From: Mycobacterium sp.
GTDB taxonomy: Bacteria > Actinomycetota > Actinomycetes > Mycobacteriales > Mycobacteriaceae
Assembly: GCA_025966225.1 (NCBI GenBank)
Contig: JAOPVI010000086.1
Location: forward strand, 33,772-97,771
DNA length: 64,000 nt
Reading direction: 5' to 3'
This document shows positions 22,728 to 34,789 of this stretch, one piece after another. Position 1 is the first letter of the stretch. Every line of letters begins with the position of its first letter. The notes beneath the pieces are model-generated. The model was given only the letters and a program-made list of their open reading frames with translations, had not been told where the DNA came from and did no database searches. Made by a program: the position numbers and the translations under genes.

Positions 22728-24215
22728 ATGACCGCGACCCAGTACGACAAGTCGGCGCTTGCTCACGAAGACGAGGGTTACGACAAGGGCCTGAAACCCC
22801 GCCAGCTCCAGATGATCGCCATCGGCGGAGCAATCGGCACCGGACTCTTCATGGGCGCTGGCGGCCGGTTAAACACCGCCGGCCCAGGGCTTTTCATCGT
22901 CTATGCGATCTGCGGCGCATTCGTCTTCTTCATCCTTCGTGCGCTCGGCGAACTCGTGCTGCACCGGCCGTCGTCGGGCTCGTTCGTGTCGTACGCCCGT
23001 GAGTTCCTCGGCGAGAAGGCCGCCTACGTCGCCGGGTGGATGTACTTCTTCAACTGGGCCTGCACGTCGATCGTCGACGTCACGGCAATCGCCTTGTACA
23101 TGCACTATTGGGGCGCATTCGAAGCCGTACCGCAGTGGACCATCGCGTTGATCGCGCTCGTCATCACGCTCACCGTGAACATGATCTCGGTGAAAGTCTT
23201 TGGCGAGCTGGAGTTCTGGGCGGCGTTGATCAAGGTCATCGCCCTCGTGACGTTCCTCGTGGTCGGAATAGTCTTCCTGGCCGCTCGATTCACCGTCCAG
23301 GGCCAGTCCACCGGGGTTTCGGTGATCGCCGACCACGGAGGCATCCTGCCGACCGGCATACTCCAATTGGTCATCATCACCTCCGGCGTGATATTCGCCT
23401 ATGCCGCAGTCGAATTGGTGGGTACCGCTGCGGGTGAGACCGAGAATCCGGCGAAGGTCATGCCCAAGGCCATCAACTCGGTGGTGTTCCGGATCGCGGT
23501 GTTCTACGTCGGGTCACTGATCCTGCTGGCGCTGCTGCTGCCGTACACCGCGTACAAGCAGGGCACCAGTCCGTTCGTCACGTTCTTCTCCAGTATCGGC
23601 GTGCCCGCCGCAGGCGACATCATGAACTTCGTCGTGCTGACTGCTGCCCTCTCAAGCCTGAACGCGGGGTTGTACTCCACCGGCCGGATCCTGCGCTCGA
23701 TGTCGATGAACGGCAGTGCGCCGAAGTTCACCTCCAGGATGACCACGCGAGGCGTGCCGTTCGCGGGTATCGCCCTGACGGCGTGCTTCACGGTCGTCGG
23801 CGTCTTCCTCAACCTGGTGGTGCCTGCGGAGGCCTTCAACATCGCGCTCGACCTGTCGGCCCTCGGCATCATCGCGTCATGGGCCACCATCGTGATCTGT
23901 CAGATCCAGCTGTACCGCGGGTCGAAGAAGGGCATCCTCGAACGGCCGTCGTTCCAGCTGTTCTGGACCCCGTACACCAGTTACGCGACGCTGGTCTTCC
24001 TGGCCGCCGTGACTGTGCTGATGTGCTACGAGAACTACTGGAACCTGGTTGCTCTGGTCGTCATCGTGCCCGTCCTGATCGGTGGTTGGTACGCCGTCCG
24101 CGGGCGGGTGCTCGAAGTGGCCCGCGAGCGCGTCGGAATCACCGGTAACTACCCGGTCGTGGCGGAGACCCCGCTCATGGACGAGTTCCTGCATAAGGAC
24201 GCCAAGGACGACTGA
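22728..24215 (+). CDS. Amino acid permease (AnsP/GabP-like, APC family)
   Basis: [35 protein letters not shown]; 12-TM profile; [12 protein letters not shown]. Confidence 0.92.
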   Translation: MTATQYDKSALAHEDEGYDKGLKPRQLQMIAIGGAIGTGLFMGAGGRLNTAGPGLFIVYAICGAFVFFILRALGELVLHRPSSGSFVSYAREFLGEKAAYVAGWMYFFNWACTSIVDVTAIALYMHYWGAFEAVPQWTIALIALVITLTVNMISVKVFGELEFWAALIKVIALVTFLVVGIVFLAARFTVQGQSTGVSVIADHGGILPTGILQLVIITSGVIFAYAAVELVGTAAGETENPAKVMPKAINSVVFRIAVFYVGSLILLALLLPYTAYKQGTSPFVTFFSSIGVPAAGDIMNFVVLTAALSSLNAGLYSTGRILRSMSMNGSAPKFTSRMTTRGVPFAGIALTACFTVVGVFLNLVVPAEAFNIALDLSALGIIASWATIVICQIQLYRGSKKGILERPSFQLFWTPYTSYATLVFLAAVTVLMCYENYWNLVALVVIVPVLIGGWYAVRGRVLEVARERVGITGNYPVVAETPLMDEFLHKDAKDD

Positions 24216-24308
24216 CGCACGGGACCATTCGTTGACATGTAGAGCTGACGGCGATCGCTACTCGCAATTCGTCGCCCTCAGCGCCATCTCAACGCCAATC
24301 AGCGCCAA

Positions 24309-26401
<2,093 letters not shown>

Positions 26402-26445
26402 CTATTACAGGACGGTAACGAAAAGCCATTGAGGCAGCAACTCGC

Positions 26446-27279
26446 TCAGCAGCCGATTCCGTAGGCAATTGTCGCGTTCCGCGAAGTCTCGTTCGCTAGC
26501 TGTTCAGCGGGACGGTCCACGACCTCGGCCAATGCGCGAACCGTGTACGGCAGGCAGTATGACTCATTTGGTGCCCCGCGGAACGGATGTGGGGTCAGGA
26601 ACGGCGCGTCGGTTTCGACGAGCAGCTGCTCCGGCGGGATGAGCCTGGCCGCCTCGCGGAGCTCGCGGGCGTTGCGGAAGCTGACCGTGCCAGACAGGCT
26701 CAGCAGCCATCCGGCGTCGACGCAGATGCGCGCCATCTCGGGGCCCGACGAGAAGCAATGGAAGATCACCGTCTCGGGAGCGCCTTCGGCACGCAGGACG
26801 TCGAGCACCTCGGCGTCGGCCTCGCGGTTGTGAATCATCAGCGGCTTGCCGGTGCGCTTGGCGAGCCCGATGTGCCACGCGAACGCCTCCCGCTGCTGGG
26901 CGACATCGGCGCAGCCGTCGAGCTCGCCCGGCCAGTACATGTCCATGCCGGTCTCGCCGATGGCCACGACCCTGGGATGCGCCGACAGCCGTTCGAGCTC
27001 GGCGCGTGCCGCGTCGTCGAGGGCGTTGGCCCGGGTCGGATGCAGGGCGACGGCGGCATAGACGCGCGGATCCCAGTCGGCTGCTCGGGTGACCCAACGC
27101 GCCGACTCCATGTCGTCGGCGATCGTGACGACGGCCGTCACGCCGACGGCCGCGGCCCGGTCGAGGATCGCGTGCACGTCGTCGGCGTCCGATGCACCGC
27201 ACGCGTCCAGGTGCGTGTGGGCATCGAACAGGGGAGCCAACGGTTCCGGCGCAGGTGGCCGCTCGCGCGTGAGAGTCAC
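26446..27279 (-). CDS. tatD: TatD family metal-dependent DNase
   Basis: [52 protein letters not shown] at 27279 chosen; the ORF-track upstream extension is antisense to metG. Confidence 0.93.
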   Translation of the reverse strand: MTLTRERPPAPEPLAPLFDAHTHLDACGASDADDVHAILDRAAAVGVTAVVTIADDMESARWVTRAADWDPRVYAAVALHPTRANALDDAARAELERLSAHPRVVAIGETGMDMYWPGELDGCADVAQQREAFAWHIGLAKRTGKPLMIHNREADAEVLDVLRAEGAPETVIFHCFSSGPEMARICVDAGWLLSLSGTVSFRNARELREAARLIPPEQLLVETDAPFLTPHPFRGAPNESYCLPYTVRALAEVVDRPAEQLANETSRNATIAYGIGC

Positions 27280-27306
27280 GCCCCACACAATAAAGTGGAC
27301 TCCCTC

Positions 27307-28890
27307 ATGACCAATCCATCCCCCGGCGCGAGGACGCGCACCCCCGCGTCGCCGTACTACATCACCACCGCCATCGACTACCCGAACGGCGCTCCCCACA
27401 TCGGACACGCGTACGAGAAGACCGCCACCGACGCCGTCGCGCGCTTCAAGCGGCTCGACGGGTTCGACGTCCGTTTCCTCACCGGCACCGACGAGCATGG
27501 GCTCAAGATGGCGCAGACCGCGGCGGCCGAGGGCATCTCCACTGCGACGCTGGCGCGGCGCAACTCCGACGCCTTCCAGCATTTCCAGGAGAAGCTCAAC
27601 ATCTCCTTCGACCGCTTCATCCGCACCACCGATGACGACCACGTCGAGGCGTCCATCGAAATCTGGAACCGGATGAACAAGGCAGGCGACATCTATCTCG
27701 ACTCGTACGCCGGCTGGTACTCGGTGCGCGACGAGCGCTTCTTCACCGACGACGAGCTCGAGCTGCGCGACGACGGCATCCGGTACTCCATCGAGACGGG
27801 CACCCCGGTGACGTGGACCGAGGAGCAGACCTACTTCTTCCGGCTGTCGGCCTACGCCGATCGGCTGCTAGCGCACTACGCGGCGCACCCCGAGTTCATC
27901 GGCCCCGACACGCGGCGCAATGAGGTGGTGAGCTTCGTCTCCGGCGGACTGCGCGACCTGTCGATCTCGCGCACGACGTTCGACTGGGGCGTCCAGGTGC
28001 CCGACCACCCCGACCACGTCATGTACGTATGGGTCGACGCGCTCACGAACTACCTGACGGGGGCCGGTTTCCCAGACACCGAATCCGACTCGTTCCGCAA
28101 GTACTGGCCTGCCGACCTGCACGTGATCGGAAAGGACATCATCCGGTTCCACACCGTCTACTGGCCCGCGTTCCTGATGTCGGCGGGCATCGAGTTGCCG
28201 CGTCGGGTCTTCGCGCACGGCCACCTGCTCGTCCGTGACGAGAAGATGAGCAAGTCGGTGGGCAACGTCGTCGACCCGGTCGACCTCGTCGACCGCTTCG
28301 GTGTCGACCCGGTGCGCTACTTCCTGCTGCGCGAGGTGCCGTTCGGCCAAGACGGAAACTTCACCGAGGACGCGATGATCGGCAGGATCAACGCCGACCT
28401 GGCCAACGAGTTGGGCAACCTGGCGCAGCGGTCGCTGTCGATGGTGAACAAGAACCTCGGCGGAATCGCACCTCAGCCGGGCGAGTTCACGGACGAGGAC
28501 CGCGAATTGCTGGCCAATGCCGACGAACTGCTCCCGAAGGTGCGGGCGCACTTCGACGTGCCCGCGATGCACCTCGGGTTGGAGGCCATCTGGCTGATGC
28601 TCGGCGCGGCCAACCGCTACTTCTCCGCACAGGAGCCGTGGGTGCTGCGCAAGTCCGACGCGGCGTCCGACCAGGAGCGGTTCGCGACCGTGCTCTACAC
28701 CACGCTGGAGGTCGTGCGGATCGCCGCGCTACTGGTGCAATGGGCCATGCCGGACTCCGCGGCCAAGTTGCTCGACCTGCTCGGTCAGCCTGCCGATCAA
28801 CGCACCTTCGGCGACATTGGCACGCGGCTGGCGCCCGGCACGGCGCTCCCGACGCCGGAAGGTGTGTTTCCCCGCCACCAGGTGGAGTGA
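27307..28890 (+). CDS. metG: Methionyl-tRNA synthetase
   Basis: [22 protein letters not shown] (HIGH); KMSKSVGN (KMSKS). Confidence 0.97.
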   Translation: MTNPSPGARTRTPASPYYITTAIDYPNGAPHIGHAYEKTATDAVARFKRLDGFDVRFLTGTDEHGLKMAQTAAAEGISTATLARRNSDAFQHFQEKLNISFDRFIRTTDDDHVEASIEIWNRMNKAGDIYLDSYAGWYSVRDERFFTDDELELRDDGIRYSIETGTPVTWTEEQTYFFRLSAYADRLLAHYAAHPEFIGPDTRRNEVVSFVSGGLRDLSISRTTFDWGVQVPDHPDHVMYVWVDALTNYLTGAGFPDTESDSFRKYWPADLHVIGKDIIRFHTVYWPAFLMSAGIELPRRVFAHGHLLVRDEKMSKSVGNVVDPVDLVDRFGVDPVRYFLLREVPFGQDGNFTEDAMIGRINADLANELGNLAQRSLSMVNKNLGGIAPQPGEFTDEDRELLANADELLPKVRAHFDVPAMHLGLEAIWLMLGAANRYFSAQEPWVLRKSDAASDQERFATVLYTTLEVVRIAALLVQWAMPDSAAKLLDLLGQPADQRTFGDIGTRLAPGTALPTPEGVFPRHQVE

Positions 28891-28914
28891 CCTGCGCCAC
28901 AGTTGGCGTCGTCG

Positions 28915-28941
28915 TGTCACACTTCGGCGGTCAGAGGTGTC
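28915..28941 (+). promoter_or_regulatory. Candidate ECF41-type promoter: TGTCACA-N16-TGTC
   Basis: tgtcaca 28915-28921, 16-nt spacer, tgtc 28938-28941, about 55 nt before the oxidoreductase/ECF operon. Confidence 0.5.
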
Positions 28942-28993
28942 TTGAGGTCAGCCCGGCTCAACTGTTGAGTCGAAGAATCTCAAAGGAGTACTC

Positions 28994-30181
28994 ATGGCCA
29001 CGCCCACCCAGAAGACCCAAGTCGTCGTCATCGGTGGCGGATACGCCGGTGTCCTTGCCGCGAACCACTTGCGGCTCAACGGCGGCGTCGCCATCACGCT
29101 GATCAACCCACGGCCCAAGTTCGTCGAGCGCATCCGGCTGCACCAACTCGTCACCGGGTCCGACGACGCCGTCGTGGAGTACGCGGAAGTGCTCGGGGTC
29201 GACGTCCGACTGCTCGTCGACACGGCCGAACGCATCGATGCCGCGACGCGCACCGTGACGCTGGGTTCCGGCGGCACCATCGGTTACGACTACCTGATCT
29301 ACGCCGTCGGAAGCACCGGCGCCGCGTTGACAGTGCCAGGGGCGGCCGAATTCGCTTACCCCATCTCGGAGTTGGAGCACGCCGAGTCGCTGCGCGCAAA
29401 GCTGGCCGACGTGACTCCCGGAGCGCCAACGGTCGTAGTGGGCGCAGGCCCGACCGGTATCGAGACTGCCACCGAGTTGGCCGAGGAGGGCCACGACGTG
29501 ACGTTGGTGTGCGGCGGCGTACTCGGCCCGTACTTCAGCGCCCGCGCGCGTCGGTCGGTGGCCAAGCACATGCACAAGCTCGGCGTGACGGTCATCGACG
29601 GGCAAGATGCCAAGGTCACCGAGGTACGCAAGCACTCGGTGACGTTGGCCGACGGCCGCGAGCTACGCAGCTTCGTCACCATTTGGACGGCCGGATTCGG
29701 CGTGCCGGACCTGGCCACCCGCAGCGGCCTGGCCACCGACGCGATCGGACGGCTGCTCACCGACGAGACGCTGACGAGTGTCGACAATCCGTACATCGTG
29801 GCCGCCGGTGACGCGTCCGCGCCGTCGGACACGCCACTGCGGATGAGCTGCCAGGCGGCGCTCCCGCTCGGCGCCCAATCCGCCAACACCGTGCTCAGCC
29901 GCATCGCGGGCACCCAGCCGGCAGTGGTAAACCAGGCCTTCACCGGCCAATGCGTCAGCCTGGGCCGCAAGGCAGGCACCATCCAGCTGGCCCACCTCGA
30001 TGACCGCGTGACGCAGCTCTACGTCGGCGGTCGCGCCGCGGCATCCATCAAGGAAGCGGTGTGCAAGGGCACGGTCTCGTTCCTGGCCAAGGAGGCCCGC
30101 AAGCCGGGTTCGTACTTCTGGCTCAAGGGCGGCAAGCGTGCGCAGCAGCTGGCGGCCGGGCAGGCGGCAGCGGTCCGATGA
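28994..30181 (+). CDS. NAD(P)/FAD-dependent oxidoreductase (NDH-2-like)
   Basis: VVVIGGGYAGVLAANHLRLNG and VVVGAGPTGIETATELAEEGHDVTLV nucleotide-binding folds; VDNPYIVAAGDAS. Confidence 0.92.
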   Translation: MATPTQKTQVVVIGGGYAGVLAANHLRLNGGVAITLINPRPKFVERIRLHQLVTGSDDAVVEYAEVLGVDVRLLVDTAERIDAATRTVTLGSGGTIGYDYLIYAVGSTGAALTVPGAAEFAYPISELEHAESLRAKLADVTPGAPTVVVGAGPTGIETATELAEEGHDVTLVCGGVLGPYFSARARRSVAKHMHKLGVTVIDGQDAKVTEVRKHSVTLADGRELRSFVTIWTAGFGVPDLATRSGLATDAIGRLLTDETLTSVDNPYIVAAGDASAPSDTPLRMSCQAALPLGAQSANTVLSRIAGTQPAVVNQAFTGQCVSLGRKAGTIQLAHLDDRVTQLYVGGRAAASIKEAVCKGTVSFLAKEARKPGSYFWLKGGKRAQQLAAGQAAAVR

Positions 30182-31077
30182 GCTCGGGTGACGCCGACGA
30201 ACACGCGCAGCGGTTCACGCTGCTACGGCCGTTGCTGTTCACCATCGCATACGAGATCCTAGGCACGGCAACGGAATCCGATGATGTTCTGCAGGAGAGC
30301 TACCTACGTTGGGCCGACGTCGACCTGACCACGGTGACCGACACCAAGGCCTACCTCGCCAAGCTGGTCACCCGGCAGGCGCTCAACGCGCTTCGCGCCC
30401 AGGCGCGTCGGCGCGAGGAGTACGTCGGGCCGTGGCTACCCGAGCCGTTGCTCGTCGACACCGGTGACGCTTCGTCGGACGTGGTGCTCGCCGAATCGGT
30501 GTCGATGGCGATGTTGGTGGTACTGGAGACGTTGGGTCCCGACGAACGGGCGGTCTTCGTGTTGCGCGAGGTATTCGGATTCAGTCACGACGAGATCGCC
30601 TCGGCCATCGGCAAGTCCAGCGCGTCCGTTCGGCAGCTTGCACACCGCGCCAGGGAGCACGTCGCTGCCCGGCGCAAGCGGTTCGATCCCGTCGATCCGC
30701 AGCGGTCGATGGAGCTCACCGCGCAGTTCTTCGCCACGGCGGCGACGGGCGACGTCGATGCCCTCATCACGATGCTGGCGCCAGACGTGGTGTGGACCGC
30801 GGACAGCGACGGCAAGGTCAGCGCCGCGCGCAGGCCGGTACTTGGCGCCGACAGAGTCGCCCGTCTGGTGCTTGGGCTCATCCGCGGGGCAGGCGAGTTG
30901 GGCCGCGTCGAGCCCGCCTTCTACAACGGTGCGCCCGCACTGGTGCTCTACCTCGGCGACAACCTGGAGGGCATCATCTCCGTCGAGCTCACGGACGAGA
31001 AGATCAGCCACTTCTATGCGATGCGCAACCCCGAAAAGCTCGGCGGGGTCACGGTCGCACGCGAGATCTCGCGCTGA
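30178..31077 (+). CDS. ECF sigma factor with fused SnoaL-like C-terminal domain (ECF41/SigJ type)
   Basis: Sigma2 and sigma4 regions; WLPEP linker motif; C-terminal SnoaL-like domain with DSDGK and NPEKL motifs; ATGA overlap with the oxidoreductase. Confidence 0.9.
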   Translation: MSSGDADEHAQRFTLLRPLLFTIAYEILGTATESDDVLQESYLRWADVDLTTVTDTKAYLAKLVTRQALNALRAQARRREEYVGPWLPEPLLVDTGDASSDVVLAESVSMAMLVVLETLGPDERAVFVLREVFGFSHDEIASAIGKSSASVRQLAHRAREHVAARRKRFDPVDPQRSMELTAQFFATAATGDVDALITMLAPDVVWTADSDGKVSAARRPVLGADRVARLVLGLIRGAGELGRVEPAFYNGAPALVLYLGDNLEGIISVELTDEKISHFYAMRNPEKLGGVTVAREISR

Positions 31078-31124
31078 ACGCTTGCGGAGCGACAATTCGA
31101 CCAAGCGCGTGACACGCTAGTGCG

Positions 31125-32381
31125 ATGCGTGTCGAGCGGATCGTCTCGTCGCGCAGCGCCTCCGAGGTGCTGCGCAGCGTGGCCGCCGCGACCGCCCGCC
31201 TCGGTTTGGCGCCGCCCGCGGCGTTGAGCGGCGACTGGTTCGGCGCGCGGGCAGTCATCGCTCCGAGTGTGGCGATCGAACCCGTTCACGTCGACCGCGT
31301 CTTCGACGTCGACCCCCGCGCCGCGCCGACGATGCCAGCCGATGCGGTCGGCGGCGGCTGGGTCGGATACCTGTCCTACCCCGATGCCGGGGCCGACGGC
31401 CGGGGTCCGCGGATCCCCGAGGCCGCGGGCGGATGGTCCGACGATGTGCTACGCCAGGATGTCGACGGAAACTGGTGGTACGAAAGCCTTTCCGGTTCCG
31501 CGGCGCCGGAGTGGCTGCGCGAGGCGGTGAGCGCCCACGGCGAGCCTGGGCCCTGGACCATCGACTGGATCGAACCCGACCGCGAGGTCCACCACTCTGG
31601 AGTGCTGGCCTGCCTGGAGGCCATCGCCGCGGGCGAGGTGTACCAGGCTTGTGTGTGCACCCAGTTCGTCGGCGCAGTTGGCGGCACCCCCGTCGAGTTC
31701 TTCGCCGACGTCGTCGCCCGCACGGCACCCGCGCGCGCGGCGTTCGTCGCAGGCGACTGGGGCGCGGTGGCGTCGCTGTCCCCGGAACTGTTCCTGCGCC
31801 GCACCGGCGACACCGTCACGTCTAGCCCCATCAAAGGCACGCTCCCGCTTGACCGCCCCCCGTCGGCGTTGCGCGCTTCGGTCAAGGACGTGGCCGAGAA
31901 CATCATGATCGTGGACCTGGTCCGCAACGATCTGAGCCGCATCGCGCTGACCGGGACCGTCACGGTGCCCGAACTGCTCGCGGTGCGCCGGGCGCCAGGA
32001 GTGTGGCACCTGGTGTCGACGGTGTCGGCCCGCGTCAGCGTCGACGTGTCGATGGCGACGGTGCTCGAGGCCGCCTTCCCCCCGGCCTCTGTCACCGGCA
32101 CGCCGAAAGCCCGGGCCCGGGAGCTCCTTTCGAAGTGGGAGCCGCGCCGCCGCGGGGTTTACTGCGGCACAGTCGGTTTCGCCTCTCCGCTCGCCGGCAC
32201 CGAGCTCAATGTCGCGATCCGCACCGTCGAGTTCGACACCGCGGGACATGCGGTGCTCGGCGTCGGCGGCGGCATCACGGCCGATTCCGACCCCGACGCC
32301 GAATGGCAGGAGTGCCTGCACAAAGCCGCCCCCATCGTGGGGACCGCCGCTCCTCAGCGCCGGATAGCCGCGCAGAGCTGA
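31125..32381 (+). CDS. pabB: Aminodeoxychorismate synthase component I
   Basis: Chorismate-binding motifs SPIKGTLPLDRPPSALRASVKDVAENIMIVDLVRNDLSRI; PPASVTGTPKARARELL. Confidence 0.92.
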   Translation: MRVERIVSSRSASEVLRSVAAATARLGLAPPAALSGDWFGARAVIAPSVAIEPVHVDRVFDVDPRAAPTMPADAVGGGWVGYLSYPDAGADGRGPRIPEAAGGWSDDVLRQDVDGNWWYESLSGSAAPEWLREAVSAHGEPGPWTIDWIEPDREVHHSGVLACLEAIAAGEVYQACVCTQFVGAVGGTPVEFFADVVARTAPARAAFVAGDWGAVASLSPELFLRRTGDTVTSSPIKGTLPLDRPPSALRASVKDVAENIMIVDLVRNDLSRIALTGTVTVPELLAVRRAPGVWHLVSTVSARVSVDVSMATVLEAAFPPASVTGTPKARARELLSKWEPRRRGVYCGTVGFASPLAGTELNVAIRTVEFDTAGHAVLGVGGGITADSDPDAEWQECLHKAAPIVGTAAPQRRIAAQS

Positions 32382-33337
32382 GCCCAGTTGCCCGACGCAA
32401 TTCGGGTGCGGTCTTCGCCGCTGAGCTCGGCTTCGGCAAGGAACTCACGTGCGACGCCGCCGTCGGTCGGGACGAAGGGATAGTCGGCGGCGAACATGAT
32501 TCGTCCGACCCCGACGACGTCGACGGCCCACTGCAGGTACCGCTGACTGAAGACGCCGCCAGGGGTGAGGTAGACGTTGTCGCGGACGTACTCGGAGATG
32601 GTGCGCGACAACGCCGCAACCGGGGCCATCCGGTCGATCCGCTCGAGATAGAACGGCACCATTTCGCCCCAGTGCCCCAAGATCACCTGCAGTCGCGGGA
32701 ACCGGTCGAAGACACCTGCCAGGATGAGCCGGAGCAACTCGACGCCCGCGTCGTAGTGCCAACCCACTCCGTGGGTGGCGAACGCGGCGTCCACGACGTC
32801 GCCGAATCCGCCGTAGTAAGCGGCTCGCACCGCTGCCGGCGGCGATTGCGGATGCAGGTAGAGCGGCGCGCCGAGCGCCTCGGCCGCCTCGAAAATCGGC
32901 CAGAACTCAGTGTGATCGATTGGAGTGTCACGCACGCGGCTGAAGATCAGTGCCCCGTTGAAGCCGAGCGTGGTTACCGCGCGGGCCAATTCGTCCGCCG
33001 CGGCCTCCGGACGCTGGGCCGCCAGGGTCGCGAAGCCCTGCAGCCGGTCCGGATGTGCACGCACCGCGGCGGCGGCCTCGTCGTTGCACGCAGTCTGCAG
33101 TGCGACGCCATCGGCCGCGTCGAGATTCCACACGCCAGGCGTGGTCAACGAGAGCACCTGAGTGTCGACCCCCGCTGCGTCCATCACGGCCAGACGTTCG
33201 TCGCCGAGCGAAAGTAGCGCCCGTTCGGCGGCACCGGCCGAGCCCGTGGCTGGGTCCTGCCACCGCGGATCGAGGCGCTGCCACGCCTTGAGGACGTCGG
33301 CGGTGACGTAGTGCTCTTCCAGCCCAACGATTTTCAT
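32354..33337 (-). CDS. Amidohydrolase family protein (ACMSD/gamma-resorcylate decarboxylase-like)
   Basis: GLEEHYVT; ILGHWGEMVPFYLERID; IMFAADYPFVPTDGG. Confidence 0.88.
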   Translation of the reverse strand: MKIVGLEEHYVTADVLKAWQRLDPRWQDPATGSAGAAERALLSLGDERLAVMDAAGVDTQVLSLTTPGVWNLDAADGVALQTACNDEAAAAVRAHPDRLQGFATLAAQRPEAAADELARAVTTLGFNGALIFSRVRDTPIDHTEFWPIFEAAEALGAPLYLHPQSPPAAVRAAYYGGFGDVVDAAFATHGVGWHYDAGVELLRLILAGVFDRFPRLQVILGHWGEMVPFYLERIDRMAPVAALSRTISEYVRDNVYLTPGGVFSQRYLQWAVDVVGVGRIMFAADYPFVPTDGGVAREFLAEAELSGEDRTRIASGNWAQLCAAIRR

Positions 33338-33385
33338 GATCTACCCTAGGTGTCGAGGATGGCTTCCGCATTGCCCCTTCAGTCG

Positions 33386-33405
33386 ATAGTAAACGCATTT
33401 ACTAT
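33386..33405. promoter_or_regulatory. Operator-like perfect inverted repeat ATAGTAAA-cgca-TTTACTAT
   Basis: 8-bp perfect AT-rich arms in the 97-bp divergent intergenic region between the amidohydrolase and marR-type genes. Confidence 0.75.
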
Positions 33406-33434
33406 TTGTTGGCTGGGAACTAGGCTCGGGGTTC

Positions 33435-33905
33435 ATGGGCAACGACGCACACGCCATCACCGACCTCTTCGAGACCGTTTCGCTCGGTGGTCCCGAGCGT
33501 GCCGTCGGCTTCGTGATCTGGCGCGTGATGCACCGCTACGTGCGGGCGGCCGACCGCGCGCTGACCGGTCTCGGGCTGACCCACCTGCAGTTCCAAACGC
33601 TGGCGCTGGCGGCCTGGCTCGGGCGATCCGGAGCCCCCGTCACCCAGGTCGACGTCGCCAGGGCCGGCGACATCGCGCCGATGCAGGTGTCGCACATGAT
33701 GAAGACGTTGGCGGCCAAGGACTGGATCGGCCGCCCGCGCAGCACCTCCGACGTCCGCGCCAAGAACGTCGAGGTGACGACCGCTGGGGTGGCGGTGCTC
33801 CGGCGCGCGTTGCCCGTGATGATCGATGTGCAGCGCGAGGTGTTCGGCGCGGCGGGTGAGCCTGGCGGCATCCTGCTGAATTCGCTTCTGCAGCTGGACG
33901 ACTAG
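33435..33905 (+). CDS. MarR family transcriptional regulator
   Basis: VTQVDVARAGDIAPMQVSHMMKTLAAKDWIGRPRSTSDVRAKNVEVTTAGVAVLRRALPV winged helix. Confidence 0.9.
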   Translation: MGNDAHAITDLFETVSLGGPERAVGFVIWRVMHRYVRAADRALTGLGLTHLQFQTLALAAWLGRSGAPVTQVDVARAGDIAPMQVSHMMKTLAAKDWIGRPRSTSDVRAKNVEVTTAGVAVLRRALPVMIDVQREVFGAAGEPGGILLNSLLQLDD

Positions 33906-33916
33906 GATTCACCCCC

Positions 33917-34765
33917 TCAGCTTCGCGACCGCAGAACCGCATCGTAGAGCTCACGCCGCGACGGGGCACCGGGATTGGCCGCGATCACCTCGGCGCACGC
34001 GTCCTTCACCCTCGCGCCCGCATCGACGAGCTTCGTCACCTCGGCGACCAGTTCGGCCACGTCGGTTCGCGGGAGCGCTCCGGCCAACACGACGGTCAGC
34101 TCTCCGAGCACCCCGTCGGCAGCCCAGTCCGCAAGCTCGGCCAACGTGCCGCGCTTGACCTCCTCGTGGGTCTTGGTCAGTTCGCGGCAGACCACCGCTC
34201 GTCGATCCGCCCCCAACGTGTCGACGGCGTCGCGCAGGCATTCGCCCAACCGGCGCGGCGACTCGAAGAACACACACGTCCGTTGCTCAGCCGACAACCC
34301 GGTCAGCCACGTCACCCGCGCGGAGTGCTTGCGCGGCGCGAAACCCTCGAAGCAGAACCTGTCGGACGGAAGGCCCGACACTGCCAGCGCCGTCGTCACC
34401 GCCGAGGGCCCAGGCAGACAGCTGACCGCCAGACCCGCCGCTGCGCAAGCCGCCACCAGCCGGTAGCCCGGATCGCTGATCAGGGGCATGCCCGCATCGC
34501 TGACAACCAGCACCGTCGCACCACCCGCGACCTCCTCGACGAGCCCTGGCACCCTGGTCGCCTCGTTCTGGTCGAAGAAGCTGACGATGCGCCCAACTGG
34601 CCGGACGCCGAGCGCGCTGGCCAGCACTCGCACGCGGCGGGTGTCCTCCGCGGCGATCACGTCGGCGCTGCCCAGCGCCTCGATCAGCCGGGCCGATGCG
34701 TCCGCGGCCTGCCCAAGAGGCGTGGCGGCGAGCAGCAGGCGTCCTCCTGTCTTGGGGCCAGTCAC
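33917..34765 (-). CDS. rsmI: 16S rRNA (cytidine1402-2'-O)-methyltransferase
   Basis: GRLLLAATPLGQAADASARLIEALGSADVIAAEDTRRV; SDAGMPLISDPGYRLV; divergent from pmt. GTG start at 34765. Confidence 0.94.
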   Translation of the reverse strand: MTGPKTGGRLLLAATPLGQAADASARLIEALGSADVIAAEDTRRVRVLASALGVRPVGRIVSFFDQNEATRVPGLVEEVAGGATVLVVSDAGMPLISDPGYRLVAACAAAGLAVSCLPGPSAVTTALAVSGLPSDRFCFEGFAPRKHSARVTWLTGLSAEQRTCVFFESPRRLGECLRDAVDTLGADRRAVVCRELTKTHEEVKRGTLAELADWAADGVLGELTVVLAGALPRTDVAELVAEVTKLVDAGARVKDACAEVIAANPGAPSRRELYDAVLRSRS

Positions 34766-34789
34766 ACGGCACAGCCTACGATCGGCTGC

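Noticed and set aside
24216-24308. Short CAGCGCCA/CAACGCCA repeats between the permease and rsmA
   Set aside because: Too short and degenerate to support a repeat or regulatory call.
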